Made by a program: the position numbers and the translations under genes
In this document: piece by piece, positions 43,993 to 55,600 of the stretch
Layout of the letters: the number at the start of each line of letters is the position of its first letter
Numbering within the stretch: position 1 is the stretch's first letter
DNA from: Phycomyces nitens
Taxonomy: Eukaryota > Mucoromycota > Mucoromycetes > Mucorales > Phycomycetaceae
NCBI GenBank assembly: GCA_022702545.1
Contig: JAHRBC010000005.1
Span: 3,224,001-3,288,000 of the forward strand
Reading direction: 5' to 3'
DNA: 64,000 nucleotides
The notes under the pieces: model-generated
What the model saw: the letters and a program-made list of their open reading frames with translations, nothing else
Databases searched by the model: none
Told to the model about the DNA's origin: nothing

Positions 43993-44400
43993 ATTGCTTC
44001 ATTCTCTGACCACAATATCTTTATAGCAATTGATGAAGACCAAAGGCCTTCCAAGTCATGACAGTGATTCACAACAAGATGCTCGGCACGCTGATTAACA
44101 AGCACAATATATACTGGTATGCTACCCAAAACAATATATTCGGTTTATTTGATTGCTTCATTCTCTGACCACAATATTTTTATAGCAATCGATGAAGACC
44201 AAAGGTGCTATCCAAGTCATGACAGTGATCCATAACAAGATGCTTGGCACGCTGATTGACAAGCACAACGTATACTGGTATGCTATCCAAAATAATAAGC
44301 TTGGTTTATTTGATTGCTTCATTCTCTGACCACAATATTTTTATAGCAATTGGTGAAGACCAAAGGCCATCCAAGTCATAACAACATGTTGTTGGCATCG
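43993..44400. repeat. A2 5' subterminal tandem repeat, about 160-bp units
   Basis: Units start ATTGCTTCATTCTCTGACC at 43993, 44152 and 44313 (periods about 159 and 161 bp); an earlier unit ends at 37733. Inverted copies lie in A3 at about 45360-45660. Possible binding array for element proteins. Confidence 0.85.
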
Positions 44401-44639
44401 TGTATAGATTGAGTAAAAGGTTTGTACCATATACGTTTTATAATATTAAATAGTATTTGCTTTTGGTGTTTCTATATTATTATTATATATATTTTAATAT
44501 TATTTGAAATAAATCGAAATTATAAATTATAATAAACAATTATTTCAAATAAATGGCAGTAAAAAAAGAATGGGTGCTAGTATATAAAGTAATATAAAAG
44601 AGAGGCTATAGTATATAAAGAAACAATTTTGGTTGGATA

Positions 44640-44819
44640 AAAAAACGGTAGCTGTGCCTATTCCTGCCTCATAACTACCCTTTTTTTTCACACTAAAAAA
44701 ACGGTAACAGCTACCGAAATCGCCTTATACAGAGTCTTTACTACCGTTTTTTTTGGTGGGAAAAAACGGTAGTAATGCTACCAAAACGGTAGTTAGCTAC
44801 CATTTTTTCCGCCGTAGTG
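44640..44819. repeat. A2 5' terminal motif array
   Basis: Several ACGGTAG motifs in both orientations up to the CACTACGG end at 44819. Confidence 0.75.
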
Positions 44820-44969
44820 ATGGCAAACCCATAGTTTTTGCGAACTTGTATGCTCGAAAAGTGGCATATTTCAGGCAGCCCAAGTGCAGTGGTGATTGTC
44901 TCTATTTCATCCAAAGTGAAACGGAAAAGGTATGTACAAGCACCATCACCAAGAGCGTTCAGGTTTAGT
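44820..44969 (-). pseudogene. Harbinger transposase, middle piece
   Basis: 150 bp between A2 and A3, including one copy of each target duplication. Read on the minus strand it encodes an LGLPEICHF segment in frame with both neighbouring pieces. The plus-strand open frame here is a shadow. Confidence 0.8.
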
Positions 44970-46437
44970 CACTATGGCAGAAAAAACGGTAGTAAAGACT
45001 CTGTATAAGGCGATTTCGGTAGCTGTTACCATTTTTTTAGTGCGAAAAAAAAGGGTAGTTATGAGGCAGGAATAGGCACAGCTACCGTTTTTTTATCCAA
45101 CCAAAATTGTTTCTTTATATACTATAGTTTCTCTTTTATATTACTTTATACACTAGCACCCATTCTTTTTTTACTGCCATTTATTTGAAATAATGATTTA
45201 TTTTTTATTATAATTTTGATTTATTTCAAATAATATTAAAATATATATAATAATAATATTGAAACATACCAAAAGCAAATACTATTTAATATTATAAAAC
45301 ATATATGGTACAAACCTTTTACTCAAGCTATACACGATGCCAACAACATGTTGTTATGACTTGGATAGCCTTTGGTCTTCATCGATTGCTATAAAAATAT
45401 TGTGGTCAGAGAATGAAGCAATCAAATAAACCAAGCATATTATTTTGGATAGCATACCAGTATATGTTGTGCTTGTCAATCTGCGTGCCGAGCATCTTGT
45501 TGTGGATCACTGTCGTGACTTGGATAGTCTTTGGTCTTCATCAATTGCTATAAGAATATTGTGGTCAGAGAATGAAGCAATCAAATAAACCAAACATATT
45601 GTTTTGGATAGCATACCAGTATATATTGTGCTTGTTAATCGGCGTGCCAAGCATCTCTTGAATTAATGTCACTATATGAAGCGTACAGATGTAAATACTA
45701 GATACGGTAGAAGGAGAATAGAGAATGCGCAATATGATTAATTAAAGAGTGTACACATATTATAATATTCTTACCATAAAAAAGATATTGCTGTAAAATC
45801 AACTCATAAGATTTAAAACTTATTCAAATATAATGGTAGTTGGCAGAATAAGTACATCATTAAGAAAACAATATGTATATTCTACAGAGATTCCCAGGTG
45901 GGGAGGTGGGGAATGACAAACTTTGGCGTAATATAGCTATAAAAAATTTTCACCTTTTTTTAGTGCATGAAAAAATATGAGATGAGTGTTTCATTCCTTG
46001 ATTAAAGATAGCAGAGCTAAAGATGTGGTATACAAGATTCCAATTGGATGTTTATGCCATTTACAACCTTACATAATGGAGGGTCATTTAGTTTTACTTC
46101 AAAGAAGTAGAGCAAAGCAAAGAAAAGAAATATAAACTAACCTCGGTGTAATACAGCTCTATAAAAAAAATTTCATTTTTTTTTGGTGTTTGAAAACGGG
46201 CGAGATGTGTGTTTCATTCCTAGATTAAAAACAACAGAGCTGAAGATGTGGTATACAAAATGCCAATTGGGCATTTATTAAGGTGGCAATCTTACGTGAT
46301 GGAGAGTTATTTGATTTTATTTCAAAGTAGAGGTCCAAAGCAATAATAAAACAGGTAAAGGAAAAGAGGAAAAGAAAAAGTGCGCTAAAACATATACTAA
46401 AAATATGAGAGAACCAATAAGAGCAGCCTAAAGAATA
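44970..46437. repeat. A3 5' subterminal region with inverted tandem units
   Basis: Inverse of A2 36963-37733 plus 43993-44819. It contains two to three 160-bp units (about 45360-45660) and terminal ACGGTAG motifs. No genes. Confidence 0.75.
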
Positions 46438-47475
46438 TTAAAGCCCTAGTCTGTTTCTCTTTGATGAAGGCTCATTGCTTATTCCTAGTGGTGTAAACCT
46501 ATATCAAATAGTAGAAATATTATATTAATATTAGATTGAGAATAGATGAGCAACAAAGAAGCTCTAACTTACAGTACATCTGTCATGATTGGTGAATCAG
46601 CCTCGTCATCAGTTTGAAACACCTCATCTTCTGAAAGAAAAGAACTGCTTGCTCTTTCCTGCTATAACATAATAAAAATATTATATTAATTATAATGCAT
46701 GTTCAAATGTTTGCTAATTAATAAACTTGACTGGCTGTTCTCTGCCATTTTTCTCTTATGAGTCTGGTTTGCACTCTTAAAGGTGTCTCAGAGAAGATTC
46801 TTGGCACTCCACATTCTTTTGCACTTGTAAATGTGGAGGCCAATTTGTCTTGCCTGTCTTTCGAGTAGCAACATGTAGTATTCCTGCTGGCTCCCAGGAA
46901 TACTTTTCCATGTCTTGGTAGTTACAGGAAAGTCCTTGTCAATCAGATCGCTTTTGATGGAGTGAGCCAGTGACTTGAGCTGTAGGCGCTTTGTTGTTAC
47001 CACATATTCTGGCATAGGGAAGAATTGGGGTAAAATTTGTCCTTCTGGGATCTCTTTGCACTGTGCTTCCCAGTCTTGACGATGGAGCATTTGAAGAAGC
47101 ATGTTGTATCGCTTGGTATCATCCTTCTCTTTGAACTCCCCACTTGTATCAATCAGTCGTTTTCCAAGCAGGTCAGGATATTCAGTCAATTGAGCCCTTT
47201 TTACAGACTCGGTTACCCATTCAAGAGCTAGCAAAAAAAAGCATATATATATATAAATATTAATAAAACGATTGTATATAATTAAGAAATAAATAAATCT
47301 TACCACTTTGCTCCACAGTACTCTGTTGCATTGTGTTTAGTTCTTCATCATTGATCATTGGAGCAAATTGTTTGCTAAACTGATCTTGAAGAGTACGCAG
47401 CATTTGCTTTATTTCAGCAACATCGCGCTCAACTTTTCTGACCGAGTTGATGAGTGTAGTGTTCATATCAGACAT
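46438..47475 (-). pseudogene. Family A partner gene, A3 copy, one stop
   Basis: Exons: 47475-47304, 47227-46731, 46658-46573 and 46498-46438. It starts MSDMNTTLINSVRKVERDV and has LTEYPDLLGKRLIDTSGEF in the core. A stop TGA at 46788-46790 lies where A1 has CGC and A2 has CAA. The intron 2 donor is TC (A1 and A2 have GC), so splicing is probably lost too. Confidence 0.75.
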
Positions 47476-48135
47476 ATTTTGACAATGAATTTGTAAGAGG
47501 ATAATAAATATTGTACCTTATGTCATGCTCGCACATTTATATATCTACTTAAATTTATTATTATTTCGGTGTCTTGGAAAATATGATATAATATTATGAC
47601 TTACAAGACATGGCTAGGATTACCAAGGCACCTGTCATGACAGTGATAGATTGTCTTATCCAAATTAAGGCTGTCAATAAAAATGACGTTTGTGCCTAAT
47701 TTGGTAAATGATCAGATTCTAATGACGTTTAAACTTCATATAAGGAATGTCTACGATATCTTACCATTAAAAATCTGGAGTGCCATTGTCCTAGCCGTGC
47801 CACACTAGCCACACTCATTGATGACAGGTACGTTGATTTTGTAGTCATTGACCAAGAAATGTCTTTGCTGCTATTGCTATTACTAGTCAAATAATCTCTT
47901 ACCTAGTATCGTCATTATTAAACAATAATTGTTTTAACCATTGAATGAGAAATATTTTTATTGTAATCGTCATTATTATCATTACCAGGAGAATTGAAAA
48001 AACAAGACAACTGTTTAGTGTAAAGTTCTATGAGTATAAAGGTGTTCTTCATACCTGATTATTGGAATCCAATTCTTCTCGTATTTTTATACTTCAAACC
48101 ATTACCCAACCCACCAATTTACTCTTATTATCAAC
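47476..48135. promoter_or_regulatory. Divergent promoter region of A3
   Basis: AT-rich, no gene. A fragment (about 47800-47910) is retained inverted in A2 at 36440-36560. Confidence 0.45.
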
Positions 48136-51100
48136 ATGTCTTCTTCCAACTCCACCCAGCAGAGAGACAGATTGCCCACACAAGCATATGTGTGTACTCA
48201 GTGTGGTTTTGACGCTGTCAATTACCAGCAACTCCAAAACCACAAGAGGCTCCACAGAAGTATTGTGGTGTCAAATAGCACCGTTCAACACATTTCTGAA
48301 GATGTTGAAATGGAAGATGTTGTTGAACATGATATCAACGACATTGAATACATGAGCAATTCAGGTAATAATAAAAATACAATTATGTCCATTGTTAGCC
48401 AAGTTTTTACTCAATAATATACATACCTTTTCTATAGACATTATGGAAGCTGATGAAAACCTTTTGTACAAATGTGGCTGTACTTTCGATACCACTGAGG
48501 GTAGAGCACATGTCTACAACAATGGCCAAATTGGGCCAAACACATTTACCAAAGCCGAGCTATTAAGCATCCATCTCTCTCACTTGGTCGTTCAGCATAA
48601 GATAACCAGGGCAGCCTACAGAGATATTGTTAGGTTCGCAAACACACTTATTTGGGATCACAATGAGATTATATTGGGTAAATGATATTACTTACTGTTA
48701 TTTTACTTAACAATCACTGACATGAATTGTATTATTCATTTTCTTTTTAGAACCTGGAGCCAAGATTAGACATGGCGATGTTGTTGATGACATGCTCCAG
48801 TCAAGGTCTGACATCCGGGGCCATGACTATGATGTGTGCCCAAATGGTTGTAAGCTGTACAACTTGGGCAATGAGCAAGTTGAATGTGCAGCCTGTGGTG
48901 AACAACGGTACAAGCTGAATGACAGTATTGTCAAAGTCCCCATTGCAACAATGAAGATCCTCTCCATTGGGGATGTTCTGGCAAAAATGCTTGCCAATTC
49001 TGAGACCAGAGAGCTCCTCCACCATAGAGCCAACAGAGAATCACGTGCCGGCAAGATAAGTGATATCTTTGATGGTGAGAACTATCAGCAGCTAATGAGA
49101 CAAGGCATGTTTTCCAGTCCCGACGACATTGCCTTGGGCCTTTACACCGATGGTTTTGTCAACCAGAAAAAAGGCAAAGCCTCATATACCATCATTCATT
49201 TAATCATTTTCAACATCGATCCATCCATAAGGTAATTAATATTTTAAACAAACAAAATACTAATTAAAAGCTTAGATATACCACCCCATACCTCATACAA
49301 CTCGCCATTTTGCCTGGTCCTAAAAAACCATCCGATTTGGATTCATTTTTAATACCCATCATAAATGAGCTAAAGGACCTCAAAGTTCATGGCCTCATTG
49401 TAAAGCACAATGGGGCTGAAATATGCCAATCGAAAGTTCACTTGCTGCTCGCGTCTGGAGACATTCCTGCAGTTGCAGACATGGCCCATCTTGGGTCACA
49501 TAGCAGTCTGTTTGGTTGCCATATTTGCAAGACCAAGGGAAAACCAGCAGATAACAGAAGGCATGGAGTATACTTTGACGACAGCTCTGCTCCTCTAAGA
49601 CCTGTTGAAGATTTTTATACCAGCAACCCTGTAAGTCTATGAATATTCAATTAATCATTCTTTTTATACTAAATAATTATTTATAATAGATCAAAAATAT
49701 ATACCAGCCAAGTCTCTTTACCGAGCTCGCAACATTTTCAGGTTCATCATTTTTTGCATTAGATGAACTGCATTTAATTGCAAGAGGAATCGGCAAACAC
49801 CTCTTTGAACTTATATCCATCGCTCAATCTAAAGACAAAATTTTTTACTATACCCAAGAAGACAATACCCAGTCAGCAGACAATTACCCTTTTTATATAC
49901 CCAGATCTGACTTGGAGACCATTGGCAACTGCATTTCCAACTCTAGGCAGTTTATACCCATTTCATTCCAAGGCAGCTTCGACAATATATTCCAGAAAAT
50001 CGATGGCACTTGTGCAGTAGATTGGCTCGATTTCCTCCTTTACATTATACCCACAGTTGTCGTCCCCTATTTACCAAGCAGGGCTGCAAAAATTGCCGTC
50101 TTGTCCTTGGTAAAAGGGTGTGCACTTGCATTACAATGGTCCCTCACATATACCCTGATCGACGAAATGGAGAGGTATGTCAAACAAAAGTGAATCATTA
50201 CTTTTATTTAACATTTATTATTACCTTTTTTTCAATAGGCATTTCAAAGACTGGCATGCATTCCTATTATACCAAGTTCATCAAAAGACACTATCTCATA
50301 GTGTCTTCTGACCAGTCCAGCATTATCTCATCCATATACCCCATATAATAAGATGCCAGGGCCCTCTAAGAAGTTATTCTACCAGATCAATGGAGAGAAT
50401 TATTGGCGTCTATTCCAAGCTCATTAGGTCAAAGTCCAAAGGCGGGCAAAATGCCAGCTTACTCGTAGAATGATTTGCGATCCACAGATATATACATACA
50501 GCCATCGATCTTCATAACCATACCAGCATCATTCATCCTCATACCTACAACGAATCAAGTTTCATAAATATATCCAACGATGAAAGTGGTGCTCAGCTAT
50601 GGGAACCATTTCATCGTAATACCCAGTTGCTTGATGATACTATTGAAGACATAAACAGCAACATTGTGAGAAATGCGTTGCTCAGATATTATACCCGAAA
50701 TACCACCACATATACCACTGAGATCGCTGACTCATCAATTGTTGTTGCTTCCCGCCTTTGGAAAGACTCTACAGTGTACTCTTCATCGATATATCGAAAA
50801 ATGAAAAACGAGACCAGCCACGGTAACCATCATATCATGTTTACTTGTACATATAAAAAGTAAGTATTGGTATTAGTCAAAATACAAAGTAAAGATTGCT
50901 CACATTCTTAAATCTTCATCTAGTCATTGCAATATACCCATCCAAAGCTGGCTCGTTGGCACTGTAGAGTTTTATTTTCAACATAAAGATACCCATGGCA
51001 TAACACATTTTTTGGCATTTGTTGATGTCATGAAGGAGCATACCACAGCGGCACATGACTTTTCCGTCCCAATTGTGAAGAAGAGACGAACTGATACCCT

Positions 51101-51272
51101 GAATGGACATATACCCCCACCAACTTTTGCCGTCATCAACGTAGATGATATCATCCATCAAGTTGGTCTCATTCAATACCCACCAAACAGCAATCAATTT
51201 TTTGTGATTGCGCCATATTTTGTTTTTAATACCAACTTACGTATCACCAAGGGTAACCTATCAATCCTATAA
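48136..51272 (+). pseudogene. Family A CACTA transposase, A3 copy, two stops
   Basis: Seven exons: 48136-48364, 48438-48677, 48751-49231, 49276-49630, 49690-50174, 50239-50859 and 50924-51272, with clean GT-AG introns. Exon 1 has a C2H2 finger (YVCTQCGF then LQNHKRLH). Exon 3 has CPNGC and CAACG pairs. Exon 4 has LPGPKKPSDLD (the Tnp2 signature), DIPAVADMAHLGSHSSLFGC and HICK, and later exons have a conserved end (VGLIQYPP). Stops TGA at 50309-50311 and 50471-50473 both replace CGA (present in A1). Without them the protein would be about 900 residues. N-terminal zinc finger plus Tnp2 core is unlike the family B protein. Confidence 0.88.
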
Positions 51273-51419
51273 TCATTCTCTTATTTTGTCACCCAAATAT
51301 TTAATACCAAATAAAACAAAGTGGCTAATAATGTCAAAAACAAAAAATTGGTTTCAAAAAATAGTAGTTATGTTACCGTTTCATTTACACAGGACAAAAA
51401 TTATTTTTCTCAAAAATGC

Positions 51420-51985
51420 GCAACATCTTTAACACCAAATAAAATCCTCATTTCAATAAACAATGTTGCCTAAAAACTTACGAGCCCTTTCTATGGTACT
51501 ACAACTACCTCATTGTCAGATGAAAAGACATTCCATGCAACTTTTATGAATCAGGATCAATGACATTACCTTTCAACCACAATCTGCAGAGATAAAATGC
51601 TCTAATAAATATTAATATCATATAAAATAAAATAAAATGGCTAATAATATCAAAAACAAAAAATTGTTTCAAAAAAACGGTAGTTATGCTACCGTTTTGT
51701 TCACACAGGCGAAAAATTATTTTTCTCAAAAATGCGCAACATCTTTAACACCAAATAAAATCCTCATTTCAATAAACAACGTTGTCTAAAAACTTACGAG
51801 CCCTTTCTATGGTACTACAACTACCTCATTGCCTGATGAAAAGACATTCCATGCAACTTTTATGATTCGGGATCGATGACATTACCTTTCAACCACAATC
51901 TGCGGAGATAAAGTGCTCTAAAATCATAAAAAACAGTAGTTATGCTACCGTTTTTGGCACAGCTACCGGTCTTTCCGCCGTAGTG
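51420..51985. repeat. A3 3' subterminal duplicated region
   Basis: Two units of about 310 bp, inverse of A2 34896-35527, ending in the CACTACGG terminus. Confidence 0.75.
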
Positions 51986-51988
51986 AGT

Positions 51989-52092
51989 CTGGTGTACTTG
52001 GTTCTAGGGGCTCTTCTGGAAGAACCACTTTGCTCCTCTTGTGAAGTATAATCACTATCTTGATGTTGTTCGTTTTCAAAAAAGTTGTTCAT
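51989..52092 (-). pseudogene. Harbinger transposase, N-terminal piece
   Basis: It starts at ATG 52092 (MNNFFENEQHQDSDYTSQ) and reads to the A3 insertion, then continues in frame at 44969. Acidic/Gln-rich head. Confidence 0.75.
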
Positions 52093-52330
52093 TTTATGAG
52101 ATTTGAAGAATATTGGTAAGTGTAATAATAATAATAATATAGAAAGGCAAGAGATTTATAAATGATAATAATATCAATATATTATGTGTGTTCATTTCGT
52201 TTCCTTTAGGATGATATCCTGCAAAACGTGTCATTTGCATAAGGTGTCTCTGGGTTTAAAATGTAAAACAGTCCTTGTAAAAAAATTCTTTTTTTGGTAA
52301 TGAGTTTTAGAGAAAATTTAAAATTGTCTC

Positions 52331-52403
52331 TAATATACATACAAAAACTGTTTTGTTGGGTGGGTGAGTAAGTGTGTGTGTGTGTGTGTGCGTGTGTGTA
52401 AAG
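52331..52403. repeat. (GT)n microsatellite with flanks
   Basis: GT repeat at about 52371-52399, with flanks that occur inverted at 59777-59840 inside B4. Confidence 0.75.
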
Positions 52404-52600
52404 CACTGGAAAAACGGCCCTGAATACACTGGTGGTATAGTAGCCCTGAACTGGTGTGAAAGCTAGTCTATTTTTCAACTCCATAGTTTTCCTTTTTTTT
52501 TATTTCGAAAATATAATTTTACTACATCCTATTGGTTCAGATACAATGAGCATTAGAATATTACTTTTTATTATTATAAAAGTATAGCAAATAAAATACA

Positions 52601-52618
52601 TGTAACACTCGTTTCCTT
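52601..52618 (+). promoter_or_regulatory. Conserved upstream motif of B3 transposase
   Basis: TGTAACACTCGTTTCCTT, 30-47 nt before ATG 52648. Confidence 0.5.
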
Positions 52619-52647
52619 TTAATAATAATATTACAAACACAAACATC

Positions 52648-55600
52648 ATGTCTTCTTCCAACAGTATTTACAACACCAAGTGCTATTGCACTGTATGTCG
52701 TAATAATGAAGAAGGATTCACCTATGTGACAAGAAGAACTGTCCAACATCATAACAAAAGAGCCAGAGTAGATGCAGTATTCACATCTTCAAGGGGTATT
52801 TTATTTAAAACTGTTGTGGGTAGAAATAAACTTGGAAAGATACGAAAGAATTCGTGAGAACTTGTGTAGGGTGTTTATTCCAAAGAAAAAGGTTATGTTT
52901 CTACACAGAACTAACTACTGATATTTATATGTTTTCTGATTTATAATTCAGTATATGCTTTGGTAATATTTATCACGATGAGTCATCTTCCAGGAGTATT
53001 GTCTTTCTGGAAAGATCCAGAGAGACCTATTGATATGATACTTCTCCAGTCAGATCAGCCAGAGAGCTTTGGTAAAGAAGAGCATTTATGCTATTGGTAA
53101 TATTTTAATATTCCGACCCAGATACTTGGGTAATGTTTTTAGAATTATTAATTCATTGTAGTTGTAGTCTCTCAATCAAGTATTCATATAATCAACGAAA
53201 TATGTAGATGGAATATGATGATGCCATTAGATAAATATGTGTATATCTGTATATCCCATATTATGGTGATAACAATAATAATAATAAATAATAATCAATT
53301 ATGTGTATGATGATCTGTGTATTGGATAATCTCATAAAGCCAGATCCGTTTGACTGGAATAGCTGAGGATATTATTTTATCCTTCAGTCTTACTCTCAGA
53401 TTCAGCAGTGATCAATACTCATTTACAACAAAAACAACAGAGTATACTTGTATATTAATATTATATTATAAATAAAGACTCTCAAAGAGAAATGATGGAA
53501 GTTGATTCTGAGAGTAAGAAATATATTTATTTAAATGTCAATGATGTCTAACACACTATTATATTCTATATTTGTAGCTGTCATGACTTACCAACCTGGT
53601 CCCGTAGAAGAGGGCGGCCAAACAAATGTTCCTGTTTTGGAAATTGAGTCTATGCCTGCCAACGATGTCTCCATTGAGAATCGCGATGATGACAATGAGA
53701 TCTCGGTTGAGAATGACGATGGCGCCAGTGATGATGAAGATGTTGTTGAGCTTGAGCTTGAGGAGTTGGGTGCCGAAGGTTTGTACATAATCATTGAATA
53801 AAAGAAAAAGCCTGAAAAATTGAGTATTAATATTTTCTCTTTTTTTTTACAATAGCCCCTTTTGAAGCCCCTGGTATGCCTGAGAACCCAGTTCACAAGT
53901 TTATCGCCATCTTCACGGTCCTTTTTACATCCCGCTACGTGGTCAACAAGGGTTCCATTGTCTTGATCGAGTTCATCAATGAGCTCTTGAAGATTTACGA
54001 GCAGGATTTCCAGCTTCCAACAAGTCTTCTTGGGCTCCAAAGAATGACTGGATTTTCCGAGATATCCAAGGGAATCCACAGATTTGTAGCATGCCAAGAT
54101 TGCCATCAAATCTACGATGAATGCATGACAGTTCCTCCCACCTGTGTGTTCCAGAAGCTTGGATCCAACTCTGTCTGCAGGTGTAAGTTGGTGAAGGAGT
54201 CGTCTGTTGGTGCCTTGGCCCCAAAAAGGGTGTTTGTCTATCAATCCGTCAAGCATGCTATGAAGACACTCTTTCTTCGCCCTGGCTTTGAGGCCAGAAT
54301 CAGACACTGGAACTCAGATCTCAAGATTCCACAGACAATGTGCGATGTCTACGACGGCGCCATGTGGAAGGACATCAAGGACATCAACGGCGCCCAGTTT
54401 ACAGCAGATCCGTGCTCCCTCATGTTGGCTCTCAACATCGACTGGTTCCAACCTTTCGATGGTGTGGTGTACTCTTGTGGTGCCATTTATTTGGTCATCA
54501 ATAATCTACCTCGGGAGGAGCGATTCAAGCCAGAAAACACCATCCTCGTTGGTCTTATGCCTGGACCAAAAGAGCCAAAGTCAGAGGAGATCAACCACTA
54601 CCTGGAGCCGTTGGTAGATGAGTTGAACGAGCTCTATGTTGGAATGAATATTCCAACATTTGAGAGGCCAACTGGTGCCAGTGTCCGTGCTGCACTAATG
54701 ATGGTGGCGTGTGACATCCCAGCAGCAAGAAAGACCAGTGGATTCACCGCCCACAACAGCACATGCGCATGCTACAAATGCAATCATCAGTTCTCTCGTC
54801 TGGAAGGCACGACCAGTGTAGATTTCCGCGGTTTCGAGTTTGCTGAGTGGAGGCTTGCGAGTGGTGCTGAAAACCAGGTGCATGCTGAGGTGTGGAAAAG
54901 TGCAAGTACATCCTCAGAAAGACATCAGCTGGAGGTCGAAAATGGTGTTCGATGGTCGCAGCTGCATCGTCTTGGATACTTTGATCTAGTACGTGGAACG
55001 ATCATCGATCCCATGCACAATCTCTTTCTGGGCACGGCAAAAAGAATGGTGGAAAAGTGGACTGCCAGTGGTCTGATCGTAGACAGAGATCTTCGCGAGA
55101 TGCAGAAGATAGCCGAGACCATGGTACTGCCTGTTGCCTACAGCATGCTGAAGACGAAGATTGGCAAGGGGTTCCCCAGGATGAAAGCTGACGAATGGAA
55201 GTCGTGGGTATTGGTGTACTCTCCGGTTTTGCTGAAGTACGTTCTTCCACCAGCAAACTTTGCCAACTGGATCGATTTCGTGGACGCATGTCGTATTCTG
55301 GTCAAGCCAACAATAACGTATGATGATGTCGAGTCAGCTCACCTCCATCTCCAGCAATTCTGTCAATCGTGCAAAACGCTTTACCCTGCTACAATCCTCA
55401 CCTGCAATATGCACCTGCACCTCCATCTTCGCGACACCGTTCGTGATTTTGGACCCGTGTACGGTTATTGGCTCTTTGGGTTTGAGAGATTCAATGGCTT
55501 GTTAAAGAATATTAACACGAACAGAAGAGATGGGTTTGAGATGACCTATATGCAAAACTTCCTGGAAGATGCATACAAGAGTGACTATGTCAATGCCGTT

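Larger units (their letters stand above)
34830..44819 (-). mobile_element. CACTA family A element copy A2, deleted inside and split by B2
   Basis: The 3' end CACTACGGCGGAAGG is at 34830, the 5' end inverted at 44819, with target duplication ATG at 34827-34829 and 44820-44822. It keeps transposase exon 7, part of exon 6, a piece of the intergenic promoter and the 3' part of the partner gene, so most of the transposase is deleted. B2 sits in its 5' subterminal tandem repeat. It is a non-autonomous deletion derivative. Confidence 0.93.
44970..51985 (+). mobile_element. CACTA family A element copy A3, uninterrupted
   Basis: The 5' end CACTATGGCAGAAAAAA starts at 44970, the 3' end (inverted CACTACGGCGG) at 51985, with target duplication AGT at 44967-44969 and 51986-51988. 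The element is 7016 bp. It carries the partner gene (minus) and transposase (plus), divergent from about 47476-48135. It is full length, but both genes have stop codons, so it is probably not autonomous. Confidence 0.96.
32751..52330. mobile_element. PIF/Harbinger element split by A2 and A3
   Basis: Short inverted ends (GAGACAATTTTAAATTT, 32751 and inverted at 52330) with TA at both outer sides. It carries the two genes typical of Harbinger: a Myb/SANT-like protein (plus) and a DDE transposase (minus). The native pieces are 32751-34829, 44820-44969 and 51986-52330, about 2.57 kb. The rest is A2 (with B2) and A3. Genes are certain; the termini are less so because the inverted repeats are short. 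Confidence 0.75.
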
